Source: Rhynchopus euleeides (lineage: Eukaryota; Euglenozoa; Diplonemea; Diplonemida; Diplonemidae). From it: a stretch of DNA of 64,000 bases. Within the stretch, counting starts at the first letter, position 1; the number at the start of each line of letters is the position of its first letter. A program made the translations under genes and the position numbers. Shown here one piece after another: positions 23,114 to 33,300 of the stretch. The stretch covers positions 310,001 to 374,000 of the forward strand of contig OY723287.1 of assembly GCA_963210315.1 (NCBI GenBank), given 5' to 3'. A model generated the notes under the pieces. That model made no database searches, was not told where the DNA came from, and saw only the letters and a program-made list of their open reading frames with translations.

Positions 23114-23240
23114 ATGCCTGAAATATACATGTAAAATACATGTATATCAAGTAAAAATACAAGTATAATACTTGCATGTCAACTATTATACTTGTATTTT
23201 TACTTGATATACATGTATTTTACATGTATATTTCAGGCAT
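23114..23240. repeat. 127-bp near-perfect palindrome
   Basis: Arms of about 56 bp starting ATGCCTGAAATATACATGTA with a short spacer containing GCATGTCAACT. The inverted partner is 29897-30023. It could extrude as a cruciform or be transcribed as a long hairpin. Confidence 0.8.
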
Positions 23241-23800
23241 TTACCATGGTTTGACAGATTTCTGCCAGAATTTCACAGATTCTGGCAGATTCTGGGGATT
23301 CCAGATTTTTCAGAATTTTCAAAATCTGAGAAAATCTGTCCAGATTCTGGACAGATTTTTCCAGATTTTTCAGAATTCTGGAAATTCTGAGAAATCTGGA
23401 AAAATCTGAGAATTCTGGAAAAAATCTGGCCAGATTCTGGACAGATTTTTCCAGATTTTTCCAGATTTCTCAGAATTCTGGAAAATCTGAGAAATCTGGA
23501 AAATTCTGAGAAATTCTGTCAGAATTCTGGAAAATCTGTGGGGGGGACCTTTTCAAAATTTTTTTTTGGGGTGGGCCTATTTTGGACATTTGGACCCATT
23601 TTCAAAGGAATTTTTGAATTTTGAGCCCATTTTGAGCCCTAAAATGGCTCATCGAAATATTTCTGCAAAAATCCGGGCCAGAATGCCAAAATCTGAAAAT
23701 TCTGAGAAAATCTGGAAAATTCTGAGAATTCTGTCGGAATTCTGGAAAATCTGAGAAATCTGGAAAATTCTGAGAAATTCTGTGGGGGGACCTTTTCGAA
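23241..23800. repeat. CAGAATTCTGG-type satellite and a two-copy tandem segment
   Basis: Dozens of variants of CAGAATTCTGGAAA and CCAGATTTTTCAGA in both senses. Within it, a ~110-bp segment beginning GGGGGGACCTTTTC occurs twice (about 23540 and 23785). Similar satellite lies at 26500-26690. Confidence 0.7.
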
Positions 23801-23889
23801 ATTTTTTTTTGGGGTGGGCCTATTTTGGACATTTGGGTCCGTTTTCAAAGGAATTTATGAATTTTGAGCCCATTCGTTGCCCTAAAATG

Positions 23890-26440
23890 GGACCGCGAAT
23901 ATCTAGCTCCTGCTGAGGACCTGGGTACATGGCCAAATCAGCCAGAAATCTCAGGTTTTCGTATTGCAATTTGGGTTCGCGTGCTGGTATCGCAGCCTGG
24001 CCCCGAGGGTCCATACCGTGAGTAACCGGGCCCGCTATCCTACACTCGTTTTTTCCTAGGTTTTCGTCAGCTGATTGAGGGTGTGATATGAGGGTTCTAT
24101 CCAACAAGGATATCAAGGCGGCACTTCAAAGTCCTGCCAAGGATAGCGCCACGTGGGTGTGTGCTTCTGATGTATGTTATGTCATCATGTGAAACCCTCC
24201 CCAGCGTGTGCCAACAATCCCTGACACGCTCACGAAAAGCATGACACGGAGAAAGCAGGTGCCGAAACAACCTGCCGAGCACACGGGTGGTGCCACGTTG
24301 ATCCACGCAGCGATCTCCCGTGACAGGAAGCCTTGTCGCCACGGCAGAGTGCCGCAGACTGTGGGAGAGGTGTCGCCAGTCCTTGAGGTTGCAGTGTAAA
24401 CCCGTGCCTTGTTCACCCTGTTGTTCACCCCTGTGAGGTTGATCCCATATCGTTGCCTGCTTTGGGGCCTGAAGGACATAGGGGTCCAACCGGCACTTGA
24501 GCATCGCAAGGCCTGAGCGGCTGTGTGGCAGGTTTTCATTGAAGGGCCAAACCCCCCCTTTTCTGGGTGAAAAGTGTTGTGCGTCGTTCAGTATCTTGCG
24601 CGAATTGCTTTCGACACCACCATCAAACCACCGCAAAAGAACAACCCATCTTCTGGAGTGTGATCTCTGGTGGCGGGGTGGGATGGGTGAGTGGGGTGTG
24701 ACGGTGCAACGACAGTCGAACTTCTTCGAACACAGAACACCCCACCAACCTGCCGGGCGTGTGAAGTGTTCGCAAGGATCCGCACGGTGAAAAGTTTCCT
24801 GAGTTGGCTACGCCGAACTTACAAAATGGCAAGGTGTGAGTGTCGCTTGTTACGACCCACTGGCTGGACGAGTTCTCTTTTTGGGACAAGACCACACACA
24901 ACAAGAAGGTTGTCACAGGGGGTCTTCGCTGGTCGTTATTCTTCGTCAATCTTCGTCAGTTTTCACTATTTCAACAGCAAATACACCAAGATGCACTGAC
25001 GACCATCCGGTAGCGAAGACCCCCACAGTGAAAAAGATAGTTGGCAGCGCTTTGGGTGACAAACACAATCTACCTTGCCTTGTTGTTATGACTGTGCGCA
25101 CATTCACACCAACCTTCATCAGCCAAACCACGTGAGGTTTGTTCATCCGGGTTTGGCGCACACACAACGACTTGTCTTTGAAACGTCCAATGCAACACTC
25201 ACAGCATCGAGGCCAAGTGTTTCTCGTAGTATTTTTCGGTTTTGCTCTGAGTGAGCGGATATAACTGGTGAAAATGGGTACAGTGGCTGAATCTGGAGGT
25301 TGGGTGCGGGTTGTGTGTTCCGCATCATCCCTACAAATCAAACCAAGCCGATTGACACCGAACATTTTGTCTGACCTGCACCCATTGTTTCCTGCCTGCC
25401 TGCCTGTGTTGTGCTGCACCTGTGCCTCCCTGTTCTGTATTTTGTACCCTCAGCGGGTTCACGATACAGGGCAGTCCACTCCCCCAAAAATCACGGTCTT
25501 GACGCCCATTCCATCCACTTTCAGTGGATGTGTTTGGTATTTCCGAATGGAATTTTCCAGCGTCAAGATTACAAGAACAGGGTCAGTCACTTCTACCGTA
25601 GCTGCGATGCCGGTAGTTGTGCAGAAATGATTTTTTCGACGGACGCGACGCCTCCCCAGCTTGCCTGTGTCTGTGTTGCCATAGCCATGTGACAGATATT
25701 CACATAACGAATGTACTGTCACACCGCAAGGGGCTTTGGACAACGTTAAACAACAGTACACTTGCAGGTTTGGGTCAAAAATTCCAATTTCCGCTGGTCA
25801 CGGGCCCCTTTCAAAACATTGACCACCTTTCGAGAATTTAGTTCTGCACCATGGATTCGAGGGACTGCGATGATTCGGAACCGAGGATGAAGACTACTGG
25901 GAAGGAACTGTGTGCTCTCTTGAAGCACTGGAATCGGCGAATTTGGACGGAACCTAAGCGCGACAGGTGAAGGGGCATCCCGAACAAAGGCATACAAAGT
26001 GGCTCTGGAGATATTGTTGCATCTGCGACACCCTGTCTTACATCCCGCCTGGGCTCTGATCTTCACCTATAGCAATGACTAAATCCCTATCATGGGTACA
26101 TGAAGCTTTTGTAGGTACATTTAAACTTGCGAACCTCTCAACGACCTGTTAATCGCCTTGTACCGAAATCTGACCCTGGGCTTCGGCCCTCACGGCATTC
26201 AGCGGGTGACCCGATGCCGGTGTGGATGGAGAAGTGCACAGTTCTGAAACAGTGTGTCGACGAATCCGAGGAATCCAATCAGAGTAGTCCCGAGATGAAG
26301 TAGTGCAAGAACTCAAAAACTGTTTGCCTTTGGTCAAGGCCCCCTTTCCAAAAATTTGACCCGCGCAGTGGTGGCCAGTCCTGAGAACCAACAGTAGCAT
26401 AAGCCTACGACTGGTCCAGGACGAGGCCGACCCTGTACAT
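23890..26440. other. Element interior with degenerate frames, no intact gene
   Basis: Several minus-strand frames (24097-24636, 24946-25419, 25746-26066, 26149-26400) look partly protein-like but are short, in different frames and interrupted. They may be exons or remains of the element's own gene. No family recognised. Confidence 0.35.
24919..25023. mobile_element. Mini inverted-repeat element, family 1, copy 2, TSD CACAG
   Basis: GGGGTCTTCGCT to AGCGAAGACCCC with 5-bp duplications CACAG (24914-24918 and 25024-25028). Confidence 0.85.
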
Positions 26441-27034
26441 AGCCTGTGTATGACTACCCTGTCATACCAGGCTGCTGCTAGTTGGCCACAAGCCCCACTG
26501 GCAGAATTCTCAGAATTCTCCCAGAATTCTCAGAATTCCCCAGAATCTGACAGAATTCTGCAGAATTCTGTCAGAATTCTCAGAATCTGCAGAATTCTAC
26601 AGAATTTCTCAGATTCTGCAGAATTTAAAAATCTGGAAATTCTGGGCATTTTTCTGTCAGAATTCTGCGAAACCATGATTTACATGTATTTTACATGCAC
26701 GGTGGACTCCAGCGGCCCTAGCGGGAGTCTGGGAGCGGGAGTCTGAGCGGGTGTCAAAGACTCCCGCTAGCGGGAGTCCAGACTCCCGCTAGCGGGAGTC
26801 TATACTCCCGCTAGGGGGAGTCTGACTCCCCCTAGCGGGAGTCTTTTCACCTATTTTCATCCATTTTTCCCATGATATAGTTACAGTCTACTGGCGTGGG
26901 GGGTAAAATCATGGTGGAAGAGGGATGGGGAGGGGCTTGTTTTGCTTCTGTCAGTTTCCCCGGACTCTGGACTACCTACCTATCCTCCTGGTAGCGGCTA
27001 CACCTGCGGAGGTGAGCGGTTAGAATTTGAGGTG

Positions 27035-27901
27035 TCAAAGTGCGGCCATCGCCTGTCGTAGTTGTGTTACACCTTGGGCAAGACAAGCCATCCTGCAGGC
27101 CTCATCTTCTTCGTCAGAACTGTCATCCCCCTCCTGCTGTGCGCGTTGGTCAAGCGTGCTCAAAGTCGCCTCGGATGACACGAATGGTGTGAAAGTCGCC
27201 CCCAGCGGGATTGGCATTTTGCACAAGCAGAGCGATAATTTGCGGTGTCCTTCGGGGAACCGGGACAGGAAGTAGGGCGCGCTGATGGGTTCAACGAAGT
27301 CCTGTGTGTTGCAGTGCACAAACCCCTTCTGCAGCTGTGTCAACTGTGTGCAAAGAACATACACAGCCAATCTATGAGCGTGTCGGGTGTGCAGACACGG
27401 ACACAGGATGACTTCTCTATACCCGAGGATCCCGTCCTGCGACAGGTGCGCAACCTTCCAAGGCATGCCCGATGCGCGCCGCTTCTCTTCTGCCATCGCA
27501 AGATCTCTCTCGTAAGTTGCGGAGCTGGCGATTGTAACGGCATCTTTCTTGCGATGTCCGTTCTCTGCTTCGTCAAATTCGTCGTTGTTCTGCAGAGGCA
27601 CTGCATCTTCTGGAGCCCACCAATGATGGAGACTGTGTACGTAGGCATTGCGCGTTGATCCCTTTTCGGCATGCTCCATCAACCAGTGAAATATATGCCC
27701 TGAGATCCGAGCACGCAAGAAGGGAATCCGGGCTGACTCATCCTTGCATCCCCAGAAGCGCCAGGGGATGTCTGCATACCGGAAATGCATGAGGTCTGCA
27801 AGGGAGACAAAGAGGTAGCGGAACAAGCCCTTGTAGGTGTGTCCTGTGACAGGCAAGCACGACCTTCCGGAACTGAGCACCTGTCCCATGCTGCGACACA
27901 T
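27035..27901 (-). CDS. Transposon-encoded protein, C-terminal part, 288 aa
   Basis: ATG at 27901. The composition is protein-like throughout, with aromatic-rich stretches (GLFRYLFVSLADLMHFRYADIPWRFWG, given here only as a landmark around residues 25-50), a possible Cys/His cluster (CPCLHTRHAH) and an acidic tail (DDSSDEEDE). It lies just downstream of a hAT insertion. The frame at 28626-28840, on the other side of that insertion, probably belongs to the same original protein, but the frames do not join directly, so an intron or decay lies between. Not recognised; a transposase of the 26698-29737 element is the natural guess. Confidence 0.4.
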   Translation of the reverse strand: MCRSMGQVLSSGRSCLPVTGHTYKGLFRYLFVSLADLMHFRYADIPWRFWGCKDESARIPFLRARISGHIFHWLMEHAEKGSTRNAYVHSLHHWWAPEDAVPLQNNDEFDEAENGHRKKDAVTIASSATYERDLAMAEEKRRASGMPWKVAHLSQDGILGYREVILCPCLHTRHAHRLAVYVLCTQLTQLQKGFVHCNTQDFVEPISAPYFLSRFPEGHRKLSLCLCKMPIPLGATFTPFVSSEATLSTLDQRAQQEGDDSSDEEDEACRMACLAQGVTQLRQAMAAL

Positions 27902-27955
27902 TCAGTGCAAGGTTTGTACAGGTCTTGTCGAATATTTTTTTGTTGTCTCATCCAG

Positions 27956-28616
27956 CAGGGGTGGAGCTTGAAATATGGGGTTGCGGGCTGGATCGGGTCA
28001 GATCGGGTCAGCCAATTTTTTCTTATGGGTTCCCCCCCGGTTCGTCTCAGAGATCAGTGCTCGGGCCCAGCCTCCCGCGAGGTACCGGAACCGATATGCA
28101 GCCCCGGACGCGCAAGGACTTGGTTACAAGACAAACACATGCCGTAGGGGGGGTCTGGGAGGCGGAGCTCCCAGCCGCCGGAGGCCACGGTAGTGAACAT
28201 CTGTGACTTGCGGGCGTACGGATTCTGTGTGAGTTGGCTGCGTCCTCCTGAGGATACTGAGATTCCCTGATGTAAAGGGCTTGGGTACAAGACAGGCACA
28301 TGCCACAGGGGGGTCTGGGGGGCGGAGCCCCCCAGCCACCGGAGGCCACGGTAGTAAACGTCTGTTGCACGGTACGGGTTGGGCAGCTTCATTTGTCCTC
28401 TATTGTGACTGTTTGAGGCCTGTGCTCATGTCGCTGGGGTCACTTTGCTCACGAAACGCCTCCTGGTCACCTTGAGGCCCCAAGGCGAGGAGCCAACTTT
28501 TCCGGTTTCCCGAAAATCTATATTTTTTTTTCTTTTTACCCCTGACCTGATTTTTTGTGAGGGCCTGCAGAAAATCAGGTCAGCTGACCCGAAAAAACCC
28601 CCAAGCTCCACCCCTG
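27956..28616. mobile_element. hAT-type non-autonomous element, 661 bp, TSD TCATCCAG
   Basis: Perfect 8-bp duplications TCATCCAG (27948-27955 and 28617-28624) and inverted ends CAGGGGTGGAGCTTG. It carries hairpin modules at 28147-28190 and 28308-28351. It interrupts a coding region of the surrounding TIR element, so it is the younger insertion. Confidence 0.9.
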
Positions 28617-28625
28617 TCATCCAGT

Positions 28626-28840
28626 ACCCTGATCAGCCGCATGGCGAGCCCCTTGCAGTCATGGAGTGCTGGGGTGACGTAGCGGGCATTGGGAAGCACA
28701 CCTGCCAAGAGGGAGGGGTAGCCAGCCTCTTTCATCTCAGAGAGAGTCAGGTGCGGGTATCGATGCACCTGTTGATACCAGCGTTCTTCTGGGATGTCGC
28801 ACAGTGAGCATCGGTGCCCTCGCCCCCCGCATCGCCTCAT
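28626..28840 (-). pseudogene. Transposon-encoded protein, N-terminal fragment
   Basis: A minus-strand frame with CGGRGHRCSLCDI, a C-x-H-x-C-x-x-C pattern that may bind zinc, followed by a clean stretch (LTLSEMKEAGYPSLLAGVLP, ALHDCKGLAMRLIRVLD). It is cut at the hAT insertion. Probably the upstream part of the protein ending at 27035. The ORF start shown may be a non-initiator codon. Confidence 0.4.
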
Positions 28841-29105
28841 TGTTGCCCACTGCTGATCTATACTCCCGCTAGCGGGAGTTGGACTCCCCCTAGTTGAGAC
28901 TCCCGAAAAGGGTTAAACCCGGTAGTGGTACCCTACCCCCGCTGGAGTCCACCGTGCAAGGCCGGATCAGCCCACGGGTGGGTTTGAGGAAGAAATCTGG
29001 GGGGGCAAATTTTGCTGCGACTTCCGGTTTCACCCGGCCGAACTCCAGCATCTATCCAGACCCACGGTGCCAAGCCGTTCGCCCGTGTCGCGATCATTCG
29101 CGGCT

Positions 29106-29486
29106 TCAGGCTGCCCCCGACGACACGTTTGTATCCTGCACCTTGCCATACTTCGCCTCCACCTTGTATATGACGGAGAGCGCCCTCCTTCCGCATCGTT
29201 GCGACTTCCCTGACAGCGAACTTATCCATGTCAGGGAAGACATGGCGATGATTGCGTTGGCCACCTGGGTGCTGTGCTTGTGGAGCTCCTTGCTCAACAC
29301 CGTTGCTAGGAGCCTTCTAATGGATCCCAGTGTCAGCACACTGCCCCCTTTTTTAACAGGGAAGGCCGTGCAAAAATCATGCACAATGTTCGTCGCCTCC
29401 GCAGCCTCGGGACTCTCTGCGCTCTTCTTCTTCTTAATCGACTTTGCCGCCGGCTTCGCTGCCGGCTTCGTTGTCGTCTTCCCCAT
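29106..29486 (-). CDS. Small Lys-rich protein with weak histone H2B-like segment, 126 aa
   Basis: ATG at 29486 (AAAATGG). The first 24 residues are a Lys/Ala/Pro tail (GKTTTKPAAKPAAKSIKKKK). Residues ~47-75 read GGSVLTLGSIRRLLATVLSK then ELHKHSTQVANAI. This lines up with the end of the H2B histone fold (STITSREIQ...LLLPGELAKH...A): shared S..T..I......L..EL.KH. The first two helices of a histone fold are not evident, so this may be a truncated or diverged copy. It lies between two direct copies of a transposon end (28858-28967 and 29642-29737), so it looks captured. Alternative: a chance Lys-rich frame. Confidence 0.35.
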   Translation of the reverse strand: MGKTTTKPAAKPAAKSIKKKKSAESPEAAEATNIVHDFCTAFPVKKGGSVLTLGSIRRLLATVLSKELHKHSTQVANAIIAMSSLTWISSLSGKSQRCGRRALSVIYKVEAKYGKVQDTNVSSGAA

Positions 29487-29739
29487 TTTTGTGAATCAGG
29501 TCTGCGAGCTGGGATGGGTGGAAACGTCCGTTTCGTTTGGTGTGGCTGTACTTCAGTGACGAGTGCCACATTGCATAGGTATCATGGGAAAAATGAGTGA
29601 AAATAGGTGAAAAGACTCCCGCTAGGGGGAGTCAGACTCCCCCTAGCGGGAGTATAGACTCCCGCTAGCGGGAGTTGGACTCCCCCTAGTTGAGACTCCC
29701 GAAAAGGGTTACCCTACCCCCGCTGGAGTCCACCGTGTG

Positions 29740-30129
29740 TATAATACTTGTCATGCAAGTATTATACATGTAAAATACTTGCATGACAAGTAAAATACTT
29801 GCATGCAAGTATTATACATGTATTTTACTTGTCATGCAAGTATTTTACATGTATAATACTTGCATGACAAGTATTATACATGTAAAATACATGTAAATGC
29901 CTGAAATATACATGTAAAATACATGTATATCAAGTAAAAATACAAGTATAATAGTTGACATGCAAGTATTATACTTGTATTTTTACTTGATATACATGTA
30001 TTTTACATGTATATTTCAGGCATATCCATGTATTATACATGTATAATAGTTGACATGCAAGTATTATACATGTATAATACATGTATATACTTGTAGTTAT
30101 ACATGTAAAATTTACAAGATCCCACCGTG
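29740..30129. repeat. AT-rich palindromic right end of the 7.5-kb element
   Basis: Built almost wholly from words of the type ATACATGTA, ATACTTGCATG and TTTACATGTAT in alternating sense. Contains the 127-bp palindrome at 29897-30023. Confidence 0.75.
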
Positions 30130-30340
30130 TAACATAAAAGCCCCCCCCCCCCCCCCAGTGCAACCCTGGGCGACAGCCCACAAGAGGAAAAAGGGGGAAA
30201 CTCCCCTGTCCCGCTCTCTCCCGGAAAGTCGGCGGCTCTCTTCGAGGGGTGGACACCAACCCGACCACACCCCCTCACCCCCCTCGGAGCCACCGGCAGG
30301 CTAGCGGGCAACCGGGAGGCCGCTGCGGGGCAGCTGCTGT

Positions 30341-33300
30341 CTAGAGGCACACCGAAGGCCTGTGGCTGGAAACACTGGTGGCGCTGCTGCCCAGAGTGTA
30401 GGGTGTCGTGGGGGCCTGCCTGGGGAACCCGCGGCAGCTGCTGACGATGCGGACCAACGGGAGCCCGAACGAGTCGGGCGACTGGGGGTCCGGATCGCCG
30501 TACGAGCGGGAGTCGAACGAAGCCCGAGGGCCCTTAAAGGAGGACAGCAGGCACGACTCCAATGGGTCGGCAAACTCCGCACCATCTTTCAGGCAGTCAG
30601 CGAGCCTCCCGGTATCGCTGTCTGGCGTGTGGTGGAGTGGATCCACTGCAGGGTGGTCCTCAGTCACGGCTGCGCGTGGGACAGATCTCCACGCGCTGCA
30701 GATGGTGATAGGGTCTTGCGACTCGTCCTTTGTCTTCCCAAGCAGTGGCTCGTTCGCTGCCGTGGCAGCGGCAGGACCCAGAAGGCCTCGGATAAGGCTG
30801 CCAGGCTCGTGAGGTGTGTTGTCCTTCAGGAGGTGGCGTGGAGGCTCCGTGGTGAGAACCGCAGCTGGCGCGCGGTGCCATGTGCTGCCCAGCAGGGTAT
30901 CCGATGTGCCTGAGGCGGGCGACACAGCAGGGCTGGAGAAGGAGACGGAGGGGTCGGTGTTGGTGAGGAGCGTGAGGGACAGCAGGGATTGGCTGGCGGC
31001 GTCGCGTTGGGCGAGAATGTCCTCCTGCAGGAGCTCGCGCCTGTCGGTGCAGAGGAGGTAGACGGTGGCGGCGACATCCAGCACGGCCTTGAGGAGGAGG
31101 AGGCACATCGCGGCGAGGAGGAGGACGGCTGCGGCAGAGAAGCCCCAGTGGTCCAGGTCTTCGGTGTAGTAGCCTGCGGCGAGCAGGGCCATGGCGGCGG
31201 CCTGCAGCCCGAGCATTGTGGTGTCGCAGGCGCTGTCGCGGCTGCGGGCGTGTGGCCAGTATGCTGCCTCCAGGAGGAGGAGGGCGGCGAAGATGAAGCC
31301 GGACGCGAGTTTGACGTGCCCGCAGCCAGCGAGGGAGAGGGGCTGTGTCGCCTTCACGGCGCTCAGGGCGAAGCTGGCTGCGTACTCCAGCAGGAGGAAC
31401 CACATCCTGCCCTGGCGGAAGGTGCGGATCACGGTGGAGTAGCGCTCGACCCACATCGTCTTGTGTGTGAGGTTGACCCACTCGCCGGGGCCGATCAGGA
31501 AGAGGACAGGGGTGTTGGTGCGCCCGACGGCGACGGCGTAGGCTGCCTCCACACCCACGCTGCGCAGCACCGTGCGCATCGTGAGGACCGGGACCGCCAG
31601 GCACAGCAGCACCACCGCTGCCCCCACGGTGCTGTGCCACACCTTGTCCCCGTGCAGCACGAGGTTCATCCCCGCCAGCGTCATCCCCTGGAAGAAGAAC
31701 TGGAACAGCAGCAGCGGCACCGCAGGCAGCCGCAGCAGCCCCTGCGTGTCGACCTCGCTGAAGATGCGCGGGCACAGCACACGCCCCTTCAGCGACACCA
31801 GCTTCAGGACGCCGAGGCACAGCAGCGCAAACCCTGCCGTGATCCCCATGCTGACGAGGTCGGCACCCACAGCGTCGCTCCCGTCCACCTCCACGCCTGC
31901 AGGGTTGACGCTGCGCGGGATGGCCTCCCGGCACGGCGACGCGGCGAGAGCCAGACGCATCGCAGCACCTGCAGAGAACCCGCCAGCAACAGCGGCACCT
32001 GTTAGTGCAACAGCAGCCATCCCAGTGTCCGAAACAGGCTGCACCTGCTCCGACAGGGGTGCAGGTTGCGGGCTCGGGGCAAGTGTGTCCGCAACGGGAG
32101 TCTCCAAGCAGCACGCCGTGTGGTTGCAGCTCTGCACCGTCGCACCGCACGTCACGTTCTCCACCTCAGACAGCGGCGCGGTGCCGAGAGGGCAGCTGAA
32201 GTCAGGGTGCCCGCACGTCACTGCGCAGCACAGCTCACTGGTGCAGTCGCCGTTGCATCTGTTCCCAGCAGCAGCAGGCAGCGTGCCCCACCCGACGCTT
32301 GGTGTGCAGGTGTGTGTGCCGCATGTTGCGTCACAGCACAGGACGTTTGTGCACGACACTGCCGTGTCACCACACCTGATCGCCTCAGGTGCATTCTTCC
32401 GGATGTAGTTCGTCTCACACCCGAACATGCTGTAGTCGCAGTAGGCATCGCAGCACAGTGCGTCGTCACACGGCCCCGTGCTGCACTCGATCATCCCAGA
32501 TGTGCTCTTCAGCCTGTGGCCCTGCTGGCACGTGTGTGTGTCGCATGTCTCCACGCAACACTTCGCATTCGTGCACGTCGCCACGTCTGCGCCACACCGC
32601 TGTGCTGCCTTCGGAAGCAGATTCGCGTGCCCAGGATCCTTCGTGGGACAGTCGTAGAGCGTGCACGTCACATCGCAGCACAGCGTGTCGGAGCACCCGG
32701 CGAGCAGAGGTGTTGCCTCGACACACACAATGCCTGGCGCAGTCGTCTTCTTCAGCATGTCCCCAGGACAGGTGTGCGACACACACGTCTCCAGGCAGCA
32801 CAGCTCGTCTGTGCAAGTCGACAGTGCCGCACCGCACCTGTCGCCCGCTTTCGCCGCGTTGTCCGTCAGAGGTGCAGAACACGTCTTCAACTGGCAGGTG
32901 AAGTCGCAACACACGGAGTCCGCGCAGTCACCCACACTCTCGCCACACTCGATCGAACCTGCGTCTGACTTCTTCACCATGCCTGTCCCGCACGTGACCT
33001 CGCTTTCAGAGCAAAGCACGTTGCAGCACTGTGCATCGGTGCACACCCCTCCAACGCACGCAATGTCGGCGGCTGTGCCCTTCAGCGTTGTATCCGGCCC
33101 ACACATGTGTGACGCACACGTCAGGTCGCAGCACACCGCAGTTGTGCACTCCGCTGTGGTCCCACCACCACACTGCGTCAGCTCAGGGCTCGGGATCTTC
33201 TTGTAGTTGGGTGCGGTGCAGGTGGACGCGGCGTTGTTGCACAGTGCAGCGCAGCACATCCCGTCTGTGCAATCGGTTGACGACGCACCGCATCTGTTCC

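Larger units (their letters stand above)
26698..29737 (-). mobile_element. 3.0-kb TIR element with GACTCCCGCTAGCGGGAGTC arrays
   Basis: Ends CACGGTGGACTCCAGCGG and its inverse. Both subterminal regions contain repeated 20-bp palindromes GACTCCCGCTAGCGGGAGTC and share a TTTTCACCTATTTTCA stretch (TIR about 170 bp). A second copy of the right end lies internally at about 28858-28967, in direct orientation, so the right part (28968-29737) looks like an appended segment. Contains minus-strand frames at 27035-27901, 28626-28840 and 29106-29486. Confidence 0.7.
22661..30129. mobile_element. 7.5-kb element with about 233-bp terminal inverted repeats
   Basis: The left end (22661 to about 23240, after removing the MITE at 22707-23051) and the inverted right end (about 29897-30129) match over about 233 bp with one mismatch that I can find. 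They start CACGGTGGGATCTTGTAAAT and continue in ATACATGTAT-type words. TA on both sides is a possible TSD. The interior holds AT-rich satellites, scattered degenerate frames, a family 1 mini element (24919-25023) and a second TIR element (26698-29737) whose terminus shares the first eight bases. No complete transposase is recognised. Confidence 0.7.

Noticed and set aside
26750..26850. CRISPR-like array of 20-bp repeats
   Set aside because: The repeats are palindromes with no unique spacers, form transposon TIRs, and the genome is eukaryotic.
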